Assembly (NCBI GenBank): GCA_020634935.1
Contig: JACKAT010000004.1
Coordinates: 186,001-250,000, forward strand
Direction: 5' to 3'
DNA: 64,000 bases
From: Anaerolineales bacterium
Lineage (GTDB): Bacteria > Chloroflexota > Anaerolineae > 4572-78 > J111
The notes beneath the pieces are model-generated. The model worked only from the letters and a program-made list of their open reading frames with translations. It did no database searches and was not told where the DNA came from. The stretch's first letter is position 1. Each line of letters begins with the position of its first letter. This document shows, piece after piece, positions 43,767 through 51,827 of this stretch. The position numbers were made by a program, and so were the translations under genes.

Positions 43767-43817
43767 AATGCTTTTCCCTTAGTCAGGTTCACACCGTCAT
43801 TAAGCCTAAGTTCATCA

Positions 43818-45779
43818 ATGAGCGACTCAAAACCTAACAAAAAACACATACCTAAAACAAGCCCCTTTCTCTCTAATCGGTTCGAGAAGATAGAAATCGA
43901 AGCCGATACCTCCAACAAAGATTTGATTGAACGTCTTTCTAAAGAACTACAGCAAATTACAACTTTATACAATACGGGTGTAGCGCTCAACTCAAGCTTG
44001 AATCCCAAAGACGTTATCCTCTCCATTTTTCACGAAACGGGTCGAATGGTTGATACCTCAAATTTTGCGTTGGTGATCTACGATGAGATCAAGCAAATGA
44101 TGCGATTTGTTTTAGTGACTGATCGGGGAGCAATGGTCAATCCCTTTTCTCTCAAATTGGCCGAGGAAACCGGCTTAATCTCCCGGGTGTTAATTTTACA
44201 CTCGCCGGTACTGATTTATGATATGGCCAATAAAACAGAAAATTTTGAGCTAAGCGAGCGGGTCCCCGCAATTACCCCGCTTTCCTGGGTAGGCGTTCCG
44301 ATTATTAATTCCGTGCTCAATGACAAAAACGCTCAGGGAGCCATTATTCTGTGGAATTACGAAGCCAATGCCTTCGACCATTATCACATCCGGCTGCTAT
44401 CGGCGATCGGCACCCAAGCTTCGATCGCCCTACGCAACGCTCGCCTCTTCGCCTCCAGCCAGCATCGGGCCGAAGAAATGGCCCATCTCCGAGATTTATC
44501 CCAGCGCAAAGCCGAGGAGATGGTTTTTCTAAACGAAGTCGCTCGAACGCTCTCTTCCACGCTCCATCTCGATATCGTTCTCACCAAAATTATGGAACAA
44601 GTTGAAGATATGCTAGCGGTTGAAGCGGGGTCGCTGCTGCTGACCGATCAGGCTACAGGGGAACTGGTTTTTCAAATTGCGCTGGGCGACAAGGCTGATG
44701 AACTTAAACCGTTTCGCGTGCCAAAAGGTCAGGGTATTGCCGGCCAGGTTGCTCAAAGCGGCCGGCCTCTCATTATTGCCGATGTCGGCCATGATCAACG
44801 CCACTTTAAAGATTTAGATCGAAAAACCCAATTCGTTACCCGCAACATTTTATGTGTCCCGCTTATTTTGCATAACCAAACCATTGGCGTTTTGCAAGTA
44901 CTCAATAAAAAAGTAGGCGATTTCACCCAAAATGATGCCGATTTGCTCAGCTCGATAGCCTCATACGCTGCCATCGCTATTGAAAATGCGCGGTTGTACG
45001 AAACCCTTGAAGAAGAACATAACCGCACTATCGAAGCTGAACGTGAAGCGCGCAAGCGATTGGCCCGCGATCTTCACGATGGCCCTACCCAGCTTGTAGC
45101 GGCTATCATGATGAATTTGGACTTTGCCACCAAAGCGCTTAAAAATGACCGGCCCGATGTGCTGCCCAACACTATTACCGAAATGGCCGAGTTAGCCAGC
45201 CGAGCCAGTCACCAAATGCGCACCTTACTGTTTGAACTAAGGCCGTTGGTCCTCGAAACTCAAGGATTGGGGGCGGCGCTGGAAGTTTTCCTTGAGCGGC
45301 GCCAGAAAGATATTGAGGAGACTCAAAAAACGAAGTTGGTGCTTGAACTCAAAACGAACAATCCCAACGGTGACATTACCCGCCAAGACGATAATATCGA
45401 AGCGACAATCTTTGCCATTGTCCAGGAAACGGTTAACAACGCCATCAAACATGCCCAGGCGGAGACCATTTTAGTTACCCTTACAGAAACCGCTAACGGT
45501 GTTCACGCTTCTATTGAAGATGACGGTCTCGGTTTTGATTTAGAAAATGTGATGAAAAATTATGAGACGCGCGGCAGCCTGGGTATGATCAACCTCCGTG
45601 AACGAGCTGAGTCGATCGGGGCTGAGTTTTCAATTAAAAGTGATATCGGCCAGGGTACCCAAATTGCCATTTTCGTCCCTAAAGAGCGGTCGGAAAAAGA
45701 TAAACGCAAGAAGAAACGCACCGTGACCGGTATTCTCAAGCTGCCCACCTACGAACCCCCTTCGGTCAATACCCTCTAA
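43818..45779 (+). CDS. Two-GAF sensor histidine kinase, NarL type
   Basis: Seen: 653 aa, soluble; GAF1 about residues 45-210; coiled coil about 212-236; GAF2 about 238-395; DHp HisKA_3 region with phosphoacceptor His420 in ARDLHDGPTQLVAAIMMNL; HATPase with VQETVNNAIKHAQAE near 535, DDGLGFD near 575 and RGSLGMINLRERAESIGA near 590. ATG start but no ribosome site, below a 450-base structured leader. The next gene starts 7 bp on. A NarL-type regulator partner is expected but none is in the window. Ligand of the GAF domains unknown. Confidence 0.93.
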   Translation: MSDSKPNKKHIPKTSPFLSNRFEKIEIEADTSNKDLIERLSKELQQITTLYNTGVALNSSLNPKDVILSIFHETGRMVDTSNFALVIYDEIKQMMRFVLVTDRGAMVNPFSLKLAEETGLISRVLILHSPVLIYDMANKTENFELSERVPAITPLSWVGVPIINSVLNDKNAQGAIILWNYEANAFDHYHIRLLSAIGTQASIALRNARLFASSQHRAEEMAHLRDLSQRKAEEMVFLNEVARTLSSTLHLDIVLTKIMEQVEDMLAVEAGSLLLTDQATGELVFQIALGDKADELKPFRVPKGQGIAGQVAQSGRPLIIADVGHDQRHFKDLDRKTQFVTRNILCVPLILHNQTIGVLQVLNKKVGDFTQNDADLLSSIASYAAIAIENARLYETLEEEHNRTIEAEREARKRLARDLHDGPTQLVAAIMMNLDFATKALKNDRPDVLPNTITEMAELASRASHQMRTLLFELRPLVLETQGLGAALEVFLERRQKDIEETQKTKLVLELKTNNPNGDITRQDDNIEATIFAIVQETVNNAIKHAQAETILVTLTETANGVHASIEDDGLGFDLENVMKNYETRGSLGMINLRERAESIGAEFSIKSDIGQGTQIAIFVPKERSEKDKRKKKRTVTGILKLPTYEPPSVNTL

Positions 45780-45786
45780 CCGTTTA

Positions 45787-47241
45787 ATGCCAAACTCAGC
45801 CCTAAATCTACTCAGAAATTGGATTACCGCCGATAATCCCCGCCTGGCCTTGAGCGGCGTGCTGTTTGTGATCATTGTCGCTGGCGTGCTGGTGGGGGCT
45901 ATGTTTGGCAGCCTCGGTCCTATTATCAGTATTGGCTTGATCGGGGCGGTAGTAGTTGGTATGCTAATGCTGCGCAGTACCCAGATGGGGCTGGTTGTGC
46001 TGATAGCCCTGGTCTGCCTGCTGCCTTATGGCGCTCTGCCTATTAGAGTGGGTTTTAGACCCACTTTTTTGGATATAGCTCTGGCGGCGCTGTTTGCGGT
46101 TTGGGTCATCCGGCTGATCACCGGCCAGCAGCGCACATTCGTTACGTCGCCATTAGGGCCGTTAGTCATTGCTTTTCAAGGCTGGGCGCTCTTTATTTTT
46201 ATTTTCGGCCTGCGTTACGGCGGTCTGAACGTGACGGTAGCTCGTAATTTTTTAGAAGTACTGCTGGCCGTCAGTATATTTTTTCTGATAATCAATCAAG
46301 TTAAAACCCTTAACCAACTAAACCAAATCTCTCGAGCCATTATCCTGGCCGGTGGCGGCACAGCCGCTTTGGGAATTTTCTTTTACGTTATTCCCGAAAA
46401 TTGGAGTATTCAGATTTTGTCACTGCTGCGCGTCTTTCAATACCCCACAGAAGGCATTTTACGCTACATCGAAGACAATCCCGAACAACCAATGCGCGCC
46501 ATTTCGACCTCCATCGATCCGAATGCTTTGGGGGGTCTGTTGGTCTTTCTAACCATCATTAGCGTTACCTACCTCTTTTCTAAACACCCGGTGCTGCCAC
46601 GCCGCTATCTATTTATAATCGCCGGGATGACGTCGCTGACGTTGTACCTGACCTTTTCTCGCGGCTCGCTGTTAGGGGTGATAGCCGGGCTGGGGATCAT
46701 CAGTTTGCTGCGCTACCGCAAGTTGGTGTGGGTGATGGTCGCGCTGGCGGCGATCATGGTGGTTTTGCCCCAAACTCAGGTTTACGTGCAGCGCCTGGTC
46801 GAAGGGATTCAGGGCGAAGACCTGGCGACCCAAATGCGCTTTGGTGAATATAAAGACGCCTTCAACCTGATCAGCCGCTATCCGCTGACCGGGGTAGGTT
46901 TTTTTGGGACACCGGATATTGATGTATACGTGGGGGTGTCCAGCGTGTATCTGCTGTTGGCGCAGCAGTTAGGGCTAGTCGGCGCCGGGCTATATGGGCT
47001 GATTGGCCTGATTTATCTTCTCATTGTTTTTACTAGCGTTAATCGCCTCCCTAAAAATCACCTTTTAGAAACACCGCTGCTGGCTTACGGCGCTGCCATC
47101 TTAGGGGCAATGATCGGCGGGGTGTTCGACCACTTCTATTTCAACCTCACGTTTATCCACATTGCGGCCTTTTACTGGCTCATTATGGGACTGGGGATGG
47201 TTGCTGTGCTGCTGTGGCGGCAGGAAACGGTTAAGACGTAA
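45787..47241 (+). CDS. O-antigen ligase/polymerase-like membrane protein
   Basis: Seen: 484 aa, 11-12 hydrophobic segments covering most of the chain; a large non-membrane loop about residues 200-245 and another about 340-375; LTFSRGSLLGVIAGLGIISLLRYRK near 283-307 carries the SRG motif of the O-antigen ligase (WaaL/Wzy_C) family; TGVGFFGTPD near 362. In the family such proteins join or polymerise envelope glycans at the membrane's outer face. Starts 7 bp after the GAF kinase and probably shares its transcript. Whether it is a ligase or a polymerase is not visible, and no other glycan genes are adjacent. Confidence 0.87.
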   Translation: MPNSALNLLRNWITADNPRLALSGVLFVIIVAGVLVGAMFGSLGPIISIGLIGAVVVGMLMLRSTQMGLVVLIALVCLLPYGALPIRVGFRPTFLDIALAALFAVWVIRLITGQQRTFVTSPLGPLVIAFQGWALFIFIFGLRYGGLNVTVARNFLEVLLAVSIFFLIINQVKTLNQLNQISRAIILAGGGTAALGIFFYVIPENWSIQILSLLRVFQYPTEGILRYIEDNPEQPMRAISTSIDPNALGGLLVFLTIISVTYLFSKHPVLPRRYLFIIAGMTSLTLYLTFSRGSLLGVIAGLGIISLLRYRKLVWVMVALAAIMVVLPQTQVYVQRLVEGIQGEDLATQMRFGEYKDAFNLISRYPLTGVGFFGTPDIDVYVGVSSVYLLLAQQLGLVGAGLYGLIGLIYLLIVFTSVNRLPKNHLLETPLLAYGAAILGAMIGGVFDHFYFNLTFIHIAAFYWLIMGLGMVAVLLWRQETVKT

Positions 47242-47273
47242 AAGAGCACCTTCGCCGGGGCAAAGGTGCTCTT
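47242..47273. terminator. Hairpin between convergent genes
   Basis: AAGAGCACCTT (47242-47252) and AAGGTGCTCTT (47263-47273), perfect 11-bp stem; no long T-run follows. Between the ligase-like gene and the cohesin-dockerin gene. Confidence 0.65.
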
Positions 47274-47305
47274 ATGGTTACGGTATATTAGGCGTTAGCC
47301 GGCGG

Positions 47306-48640
47306 CTACTGGCAATTCCACTCTTGCGGACCTTCCGCGTTAAAGTTGATGCTGACTAAGACCAGGTCAAAGATATCGATCACTTCATCTTGGTTGATGT
47401 CGGCCGCCATCCCCGAACCCGTCTGGTCGAAGCTGATGCCTACGGCGGTGGCGTCCTCGATATCAATCTTGTCGTCGTTGGTGATGTCACCGCTGAGCAA
47501 CGTAACCGGGTTAAGATTGATCTCCGGCGTTGCCACCGTTGCGCCAGTACATTTGGCCGATAGGAAACCGGCGGCGTCGGCGGTGAACGTCATTCCTGGA
47601 CCGGCCGGAACAGCTAGCAGGGAGAACTCGCCGTTGGTGTTGGTGGTAGCGGTCGCATCGTCGGTTTGGCCGTCTTGGCTGGCGCTAACGTCGGCTCCGG
47701 ACCAATCGTTGTTGGCGCGCCCGGCCAGAATGACTTGACCTAAGACTTCAGCCGTGATCGGTTCACCGGTGGGAACCGGGGTCGGTTCATCGGTTGGGCC
47801 GGGTGTCGGCTCGTCGGTCGGAACGGGTGTCGGCTCATCCGTCGGGACCGGGGTCGGTTCATCCGTCGGAGTCGGCTCTGGAGTCGGCTCGTCAGTTGGA
47901 ACGGGTGTCGGTTCATCCGTCGGAACCGGGGTCGGCTCGTCGGTCGGTTCGGGCGACGGTTCATCCGTCGGGACCGGCGTCGCTTCACCATCGATGACCA
48001 GCGAACCGTTTTCACTCATCACTTCGATCGGCATTGCTTGCGGGTCACTAATTTTCTCGTTGTTAAAAGTAAAGTTAGCTGTACCGGGGGCTTTAGCCGT
48101 CGCCTCGAATGTTAGCAAAATTACGCTGTTGCCGGTCAAACCGGATACTTTGCCGGTTCTACTGGCAATCAGGATAATCTTCCCGGCGGTATTGTCAGGA
48201 TCATCGCGCATAACATAATCGAAATTACTATTGGCTTTAACACTGTCAACCATGATCAGGTCAGGGTCAAACAGCAGTTCCAATTGAACCCCATAAATAC
48301 CGGGCGCGCTAACATCTTTGGCAACAATACTGCCGCTAAAAGTTTGGCCGGTGCTGGCAGACTCGGGTAAATCAACCATCAGGTTAATGGTCTCGGTGAC
48401 CGGGTCGGGCGTGGGTTCCGTAGTAGGTGTTGAGGTGGGCGCATCGGTGGGAATAGGGGTGGGTTCATCGGTAGGTGCGGTAGTGGGTTCAACTGTAGGA
48501 TTGGGGGTCTCCGTAGGAAGCGGTGATTGGAAGACACTGCTAGCCAGGGCCGTTGAAACGTCCATCTGAACAAACATCGGCATGACCAGAGCAAGTAATA
48601 CAACAACGACAAGATAGTTGGAAATGGATTTATACTTCAC
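47306..48640 (-). CDS. Secreted protein with cohesin-like, PTDEP-repeat, Cna/regulatory-like and dockerin modules
   Basis: Seen: 444 aa; signal peptide about 1-33; Thr/Pro linker about 38-82; cohesin-like beta domain about 85-215 (GIYGVQLELLFDPDLIMVDSVK); PTDEPTPVPTDEP repeats about 216-300; carboxypeptidase-regulatory-like domain about 303-375; C-terminal dockerin type I about 385-440 with two calcium loops (DITNDDKIDIEDA, DINQDEVIDIFDLVLV). GTG start with AGGAG 9 bases upstream. Cohesin and dockerin normally meet on different proteins of a scaffold; both on one chain means self-association or chain-forming is possible. No cellulase or other scaffold gene is near. Confidence 0.9.
   Translation of the reverse strand: MKYKSISNYLVVVVLLALVMPMFVQMDVSTALASSVFQSPLPTETPNPTVEPTTAPTDEPTPIPTDAPTSTPTTEPTPDPVTETINLMVDLPESASTGQTFSGSIVAKDVSAPGIYGVQLELLFDPDLIMVDSVKANSNFDYVMRDDPDNTAGKIILIASRTGKVSGLTGNSVILLTFEATAKAPGTANFTFNNEKISDPQAMPIEVMSENGSLVIDGEATPVPTDEPSPEPTDEPTPVPTDEPTPVPTDEPTPEPTPTDEPTPVPTDEPTPVPTDEPTPGPTDEPTPVPTGEPITAEVLGQVILAGRANNDWSGADVSASQDGQTDDATATTNTNGEFSLLAVPAGPGMTFTADAAGFLSAKCTGATVATPEINLNPVTLLSGDITNDDKIDIEDATAVGISFDQTGSGMAADINQDEVIDIFDLVLVSINFNAEGPQEWNCQ
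47760..47990. repeat. In-frame repeats encoding PTDEPTPVP
   Basis: Repeated 24-30 base units (GTCGGTTCATCCGTCGG-type on the plus strand) inside the cohesin-dockerin gene; likely to vary in copy number. Confidence 0.8.
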
Positions 48641-48823
48641 GGCGTCATACTCCTCATCTGTGATCTAGTTGGTCAACACCTTTAGCCCCAACAGAAGCCG
48701 TATACACATTACAGGCTCCGGCATTTAACCATTCCGGGTCCCTTGATGGGAACTAGCGGGGTGAGGTTTGGTTTTATACCAGAAAGCCGTCAGTTGTTAA
48801 GGTGCTGCCTAAAGTTCTATTTT
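48641..48823 (-). promoter_or_regulatory. Structured leader of the cohesin-dockerin gene
   Basis: About 183 bases between the start point predicted from the promoter and the GTG. Contains repeated GACGGCTT/ACGGCTTCTG, a TCCC/GGGA hairpin and a CCGG-bounded hairpin. Too long and structured for a plain leader, but matched to no riboswitch class on its own strand. Confidence 0.4.
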
Positions 48824-48829
48824 GATATT

Positions 48830-48858
48830 AGTATAGGGCTTGGAGGGTGATGTGTGAA
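48830..48858 (-). promoter_or_regulatory. Promoter of the cohesin-dockerin gene
   Basis: Minus strand TTCACA (48858-48853), 17-base spacer, TATACT (48835-48830): 5/6 matches in both boxes. Confidence 0.7.
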
Positions 48859-48936
48859 GCGTAAATTGTTCGTGACTTCAAAACGCAAATCGGCGCAAAT
48901 ACGGGGATTTATATGAGGCTATAAGTAGATTATACG

Positions 48937-49015
48937 GGTTGGATGGTTGGTTGGATAGCCAGTTTGCTGGTATGTTTTCAGCCAACTAGCCATCCAACCA
49001 TCTCATCATCCAACC
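48937..49015. repeat. Inverted GGTTGGATGG/CCATCCAACC repeat
   Basis: Edges GGTTGGATGGTTGG and CCATCCAACC-type sequence pair imperfectly around a TTTGCTGG centre. Similar in style to the GTTAGTTGG repeats near 34950 and the hairpin at 61895. Could act as the oxidoreductase terminator. Confidence 0.6.
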
Positions 49016-49021
49016 CACATT

Positions 49022-51616
49022 TTACCCGGCTTTGCCGTTAGACTTAGTTTTCTCGCGCCAGCTCTTCTTTTTGACGGGCATGGGCAAACTGTAGCGGCGT
49101 ACCTTATCGAACTGATACAGCGCATTGGCGACAGCCCCGGCCGTCGGCACCAGGCCGATTTCACCGACGCCCTTGGCTCCGTAAGGACCGTAGGGGTCAG
49201 GCACTTCCACGCCGATGATTTCCATCTCCGGCATCTCCCAAGCACGCAAGATACCGCAGTCGCGCAGGCGAGTGCTCTTGGGCCGGCCCTCTTCTAAAAC
49301 CAGATTTTCGCTAATGGCGTAGCCCAGCCCCATGTGAATCGAGCCTTCAAGTTGTCCCTCAAACAGCGTCGGGTTAAAGATTTTACCGGCATCATGGGCC
49401 GCCGTAATCTTCTCGATGTGGCCCTCATCATCCAAGGTAACCAACTGAGTCGCGTAGCTGTACGAATAGTGAGTGTAAACCTTCTCGACCATCGCGCCCG
49501 GCTTGGTGGTCCAATCAACTACCCACTCGCCGTGATAAACCTTGCCGACGAGATCGGCCAGCGGGTGCGACTGCAAATCTTCGCTGAGCCCTTTACAGGC
49601 ATCGATAATGGCGTTGCCGACCAACGACGTGGCCCGCGAGGCGGTGGTCATCCCGGCTTCCTGACCGGAGGCGGTATCGACTCGCACCTCGACGATGTTC
49701 GGATCAAGGCCGGTTTCGTTACAGAGGGTTTGCAACGCCACGGTGTGAACACCCTGGCCCATCTCGGTCCAGCCGTGATCGATGACTACCTTATCGGCCG
49801 ACACAATGGTGATACTGGCCTGCGACGAGTCGGGCATGCCGTTGCCGATGCCGGTATTTTTGATACCGCAAGCCAGCCCGGCATATTTAGCCTTATAGAA
49901 CTCGTCCTTTACCGCCAGCAGCGTGGCTTTAGCGCCCGCTCCGGCCTCGATGACCTGGCCGGTGGCGGTCATATCGCCATCATCCAGCGCGTTATCATAG
50001 CGGAACTGCCAGCGGTCGAAGCCGCCCTGCTCACACAAATCGTCGATACAGCTTTCCAGGGCAAAGGCGGTCTGGTTGACCCCAAAGCCGCGCATCGCGC
50101 CACAGGGGAGGTTGTTGGTGTAGACCGCCGTGCTTTCGATATCGGTGACAGGGAAGGTGTAAGCGCCCGTGGCGTGACCAGCCGATCGCTCCAGCACTTT
50201 CATGCCAACTGAGGCGTACGCGCCGGAATCGCCGATAAAACGTCCCTCACAGAAAGTCAACTTGCCGTCTTTGGTGCAGCCGATGGTGTAATCCATCCAG
50301 ATCGGGTGACGTTTGGGGTGCATGGTAATCGACTCATCGCGGGTCAACCGCACCTTAACCGGCGTTTGCAGCAGGTAGGCAAACAAAGCCGCATGGCCCT
50401 GCACCGACAGATCCTCCTTGCCGCCGAAGCCGCCGCCGTTGGGTACTAAGATGATGCGGACCGCTTCGAGCGGCAGGCCCAGCAGTTTGGCGATCTGAAT
50501 CCGATCTTCATAAACACCCTGCCCCTGCGATAACACCTCAACGCCATTCTCGGCAGGATAAGCAATAGCGCATTCCGGCTCCATAAAACCGTGCTCGATC
50601 ATCTGCGTTTGGTAGACGCCGTGCGAAATATAGGCCGACTCGGCTTTAGCCTGAGCCAAATCGCCCCGGCTGGTGACTGTTTTCGACAGAATGTTGCCGC
50701 CCTCTTGCACCGACGGGCTGTCGGCTTTCAATGCTTCGTGAACATCGATGACCGACGGCAGAACGTCATACTCGACCTCAATCAAGCTAACCGCCTGGCG
50801 GGCAACCGCATAGCTTTCGGCGACCACGCCGGCCAGCACGTCGCCGACATAGTGCGTTACCTCACCGGCGGCAATCATCAACGGCCAATCCTGCCGAATC
50901 AGACCGATGGTCCGCCCGCCGGGAACATCGGCGGCGGTAAAAACGCGAATGACGCCGGGCAGCTGCTCGGCGGCGCTGGTGTCGATCTTCAGCACCTTGG
51001 CCCGGGGATGATCGCTAAATTTGAGGGCAGCGTGATGCATGCCATCGATTTTGATATCATCGACGTAATGGTGCTGGCCCAGCACCAACTTCTGGGCCTG
51101 ATATTTCGGCTGGCGCGAACCGATTTTGCCATCACTCTGGGGCGTCGGCACTTCTTCTTCCTCGCGGATGGCGTCGGCGGCGCAAATGACGGCGTCGACA
51201 ATTTTCTTATAACCAGTACAGCGGCAAAGATGCGGCGTAAGCGCCTTTTCCACATCGGCGCGGCTGGGATTGGCGTTCTTGTTGATCAAGACGTTTGACT
51301 GCATCACGATGCCGGGGATGCAGAAGCCGCACTGAACGCCGCCTTTGGAGACAAAGGCGTTGGCGAAGACATTTTGGCGGTATTCGCCCAGCCCTTCCGT
51401 AGTCGTTATGGTGCTGCCAGCAATTTTTTTCATAGGCGTAATGCAAGACAGGACGGCTTTATCATCGAGCTGAACGACGCAGCAACCGCAAGCGGCCTGC
51501 GGAGCGCAGCCATCTTTGGGCGAAACGATGCCTTCGTGGTCTCGCAGATAAGTTAGGAGCGGCAGATCAGGGTCGCCCTCATACGTTTTTGGCTGACCAT
51601 TTAGCGTAAATTCCAT
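49022..51616 (-). CDS. Aldehyde oxidoreductase-like fused [2Fe-2S]/molybdopterin enzyme
   Basis: Xanthine-oxidase-family hydroxylase. Seen from ATG 51616: 864 aa; [2Fe-2S] domain 1 with cysteines 37, 43, 46 and 58; domain 2 with Cys97, Cys100, Cys131, Cys133; then the Moco domain from about 175 with GFGGKED near 400, a QGQGVYED-type loop near 375, and the catalytic GVGE glutamate near the C-terminus (GAKGVGEIGLVP). No FAD domain, which matches the 907-aa Desulfovibrio-type aldehyde oxidoreductase layout rather than xanthine dehydrogenase. The open frame reaches 51760 but ATG 51616 has AGGAGG 6 bases upstream. Substrate unknown; no Moco-synthesis gene is adjacent. Confidence 0.9.
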   Translation of the reverse strand: MEFTLNGQPKTYEGDPDLPLLTYLRDHEGIVSPKDGCAPQAACGCCVVQLDDKAVLSCITPMKKIAGSTITTTEGLGEYRQNVFANAFVSKGGVQCGFCIPGIVMQSNVLINKNANPSRADVEKALTPHLCRCTGYKKIVDAVICAADAIREEEEVPTPQSDGKIGSRQPKYQAQKLVLGQHHYVDDIKIDGMHHAALKFSDHPRAKVLKIDTSAAEQLPGVIRVFTAADVPGGRTIGLIRQDWPLMIAAGEVTHYVGDVLAGVVAESYAVARQAVSLIEVEYDVLPSVIDVHEALKADSPSVQEGGNILSKTVTSRGDLAQAKAESAYISHGVYQTQMIEHGFMEPECAIAYPAENGVEVLSQGQGVYEDRIQIAKLLGLPLEAVRIILVPNGGGFGGKEDLSVQGHAALFAYLLQTPVKVRLTRDESITMHPKRHPIWMDYTIGCTKDGKLTFCEGRFIGDSGAYASVGMKVLERSAGHATGAYTFPVTDIESTAVYTNNLPCGAMRGFGVNQTAFALESCIDDLCEQGGFDRWQFRYDNALDDGDMTATGQVIEAGAGAKATLLAVKDEFYKAKYAGLACGIKNTGIGNGMPDSSQASITIVSADKVVIDHGWTEMGQGVHTVALQTLCNETGLDPNIVEVRVDTASGQEAGMTTASRATSLVGNAIIDACKGLSEDLQSHPLADLVGKVYHGEWVVDWTTKPGAMVEKVYTHYSYSYATQLVTLDDEGHIEKITAAHDAGKIFNPTLFEGQLEGSIHMGLGYAISENLVLEEGRPKSTRLRDCGILRAWEMPEMEIIGVEVPDPYGPYGAKGVGEIGLVPTAGAVANALYQFDKVRRYSLPMPVKKKSWREKTKSNGKAG

Positions 51617-51737
51617 ACTTAACCTCCTCGGGGATTTATGAACTATGGATGAAATGATTTTTCTGATTGGCTGGTTTTCACTGTGGTGTGGGCTTAGTTT
51701 TTCACAAAAGTGCGTTTCTGTCAAGAAAAAATCACGA

Positions 51738-51795
51738 CGAGGTGAAACGCCACCTCGCATAAAAATGGAATAGGCCAGGACATTGCCCTGGCCTA
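51738..51795. terminator. Two hairpins upstream of the oxidoreductase gene
   Basis: CGAGGTG/CACCTCG (51738-51744, 51751-51757) and TAGGCCAGG/CCTGGCCTA (51771-51779, 51787-51795). The second follows the stop of no plus-strand gene; on the minus strand it follows the secreted protein gene and is followed by ATTCCATTTTT. Confidence 0.65.
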
Positions 51796-51827
51796 TTTCT
51801 TACTTTCTGAAAAAGTTAATTGAAAAT

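Noticed and set aside
43371..43817. Identification of the structured leader as RNase P RNA or tmRNA
   Set aside because: Neither the GAGGAAAGTCC-type core nor a tRNA-like tmRNA end is present on either strand.
47754..48218. Plus-strand frame of Gly/Ser/Val repeats
   Set aside because: Antisense shadow of the PTDEP repeats of the cohesin-dockerin gene.
48690..48790. Resemblance of the plus strand to part of a cyclic-di-GMP-I (GEMM) riboswitch (GGCTCCGGC, then TAGCGGGG)
   Set aside because: It is on the wrong strand for the cohesin-dockerin gene, the 5' half of the motif is absent, and no plus-strand gene follows.
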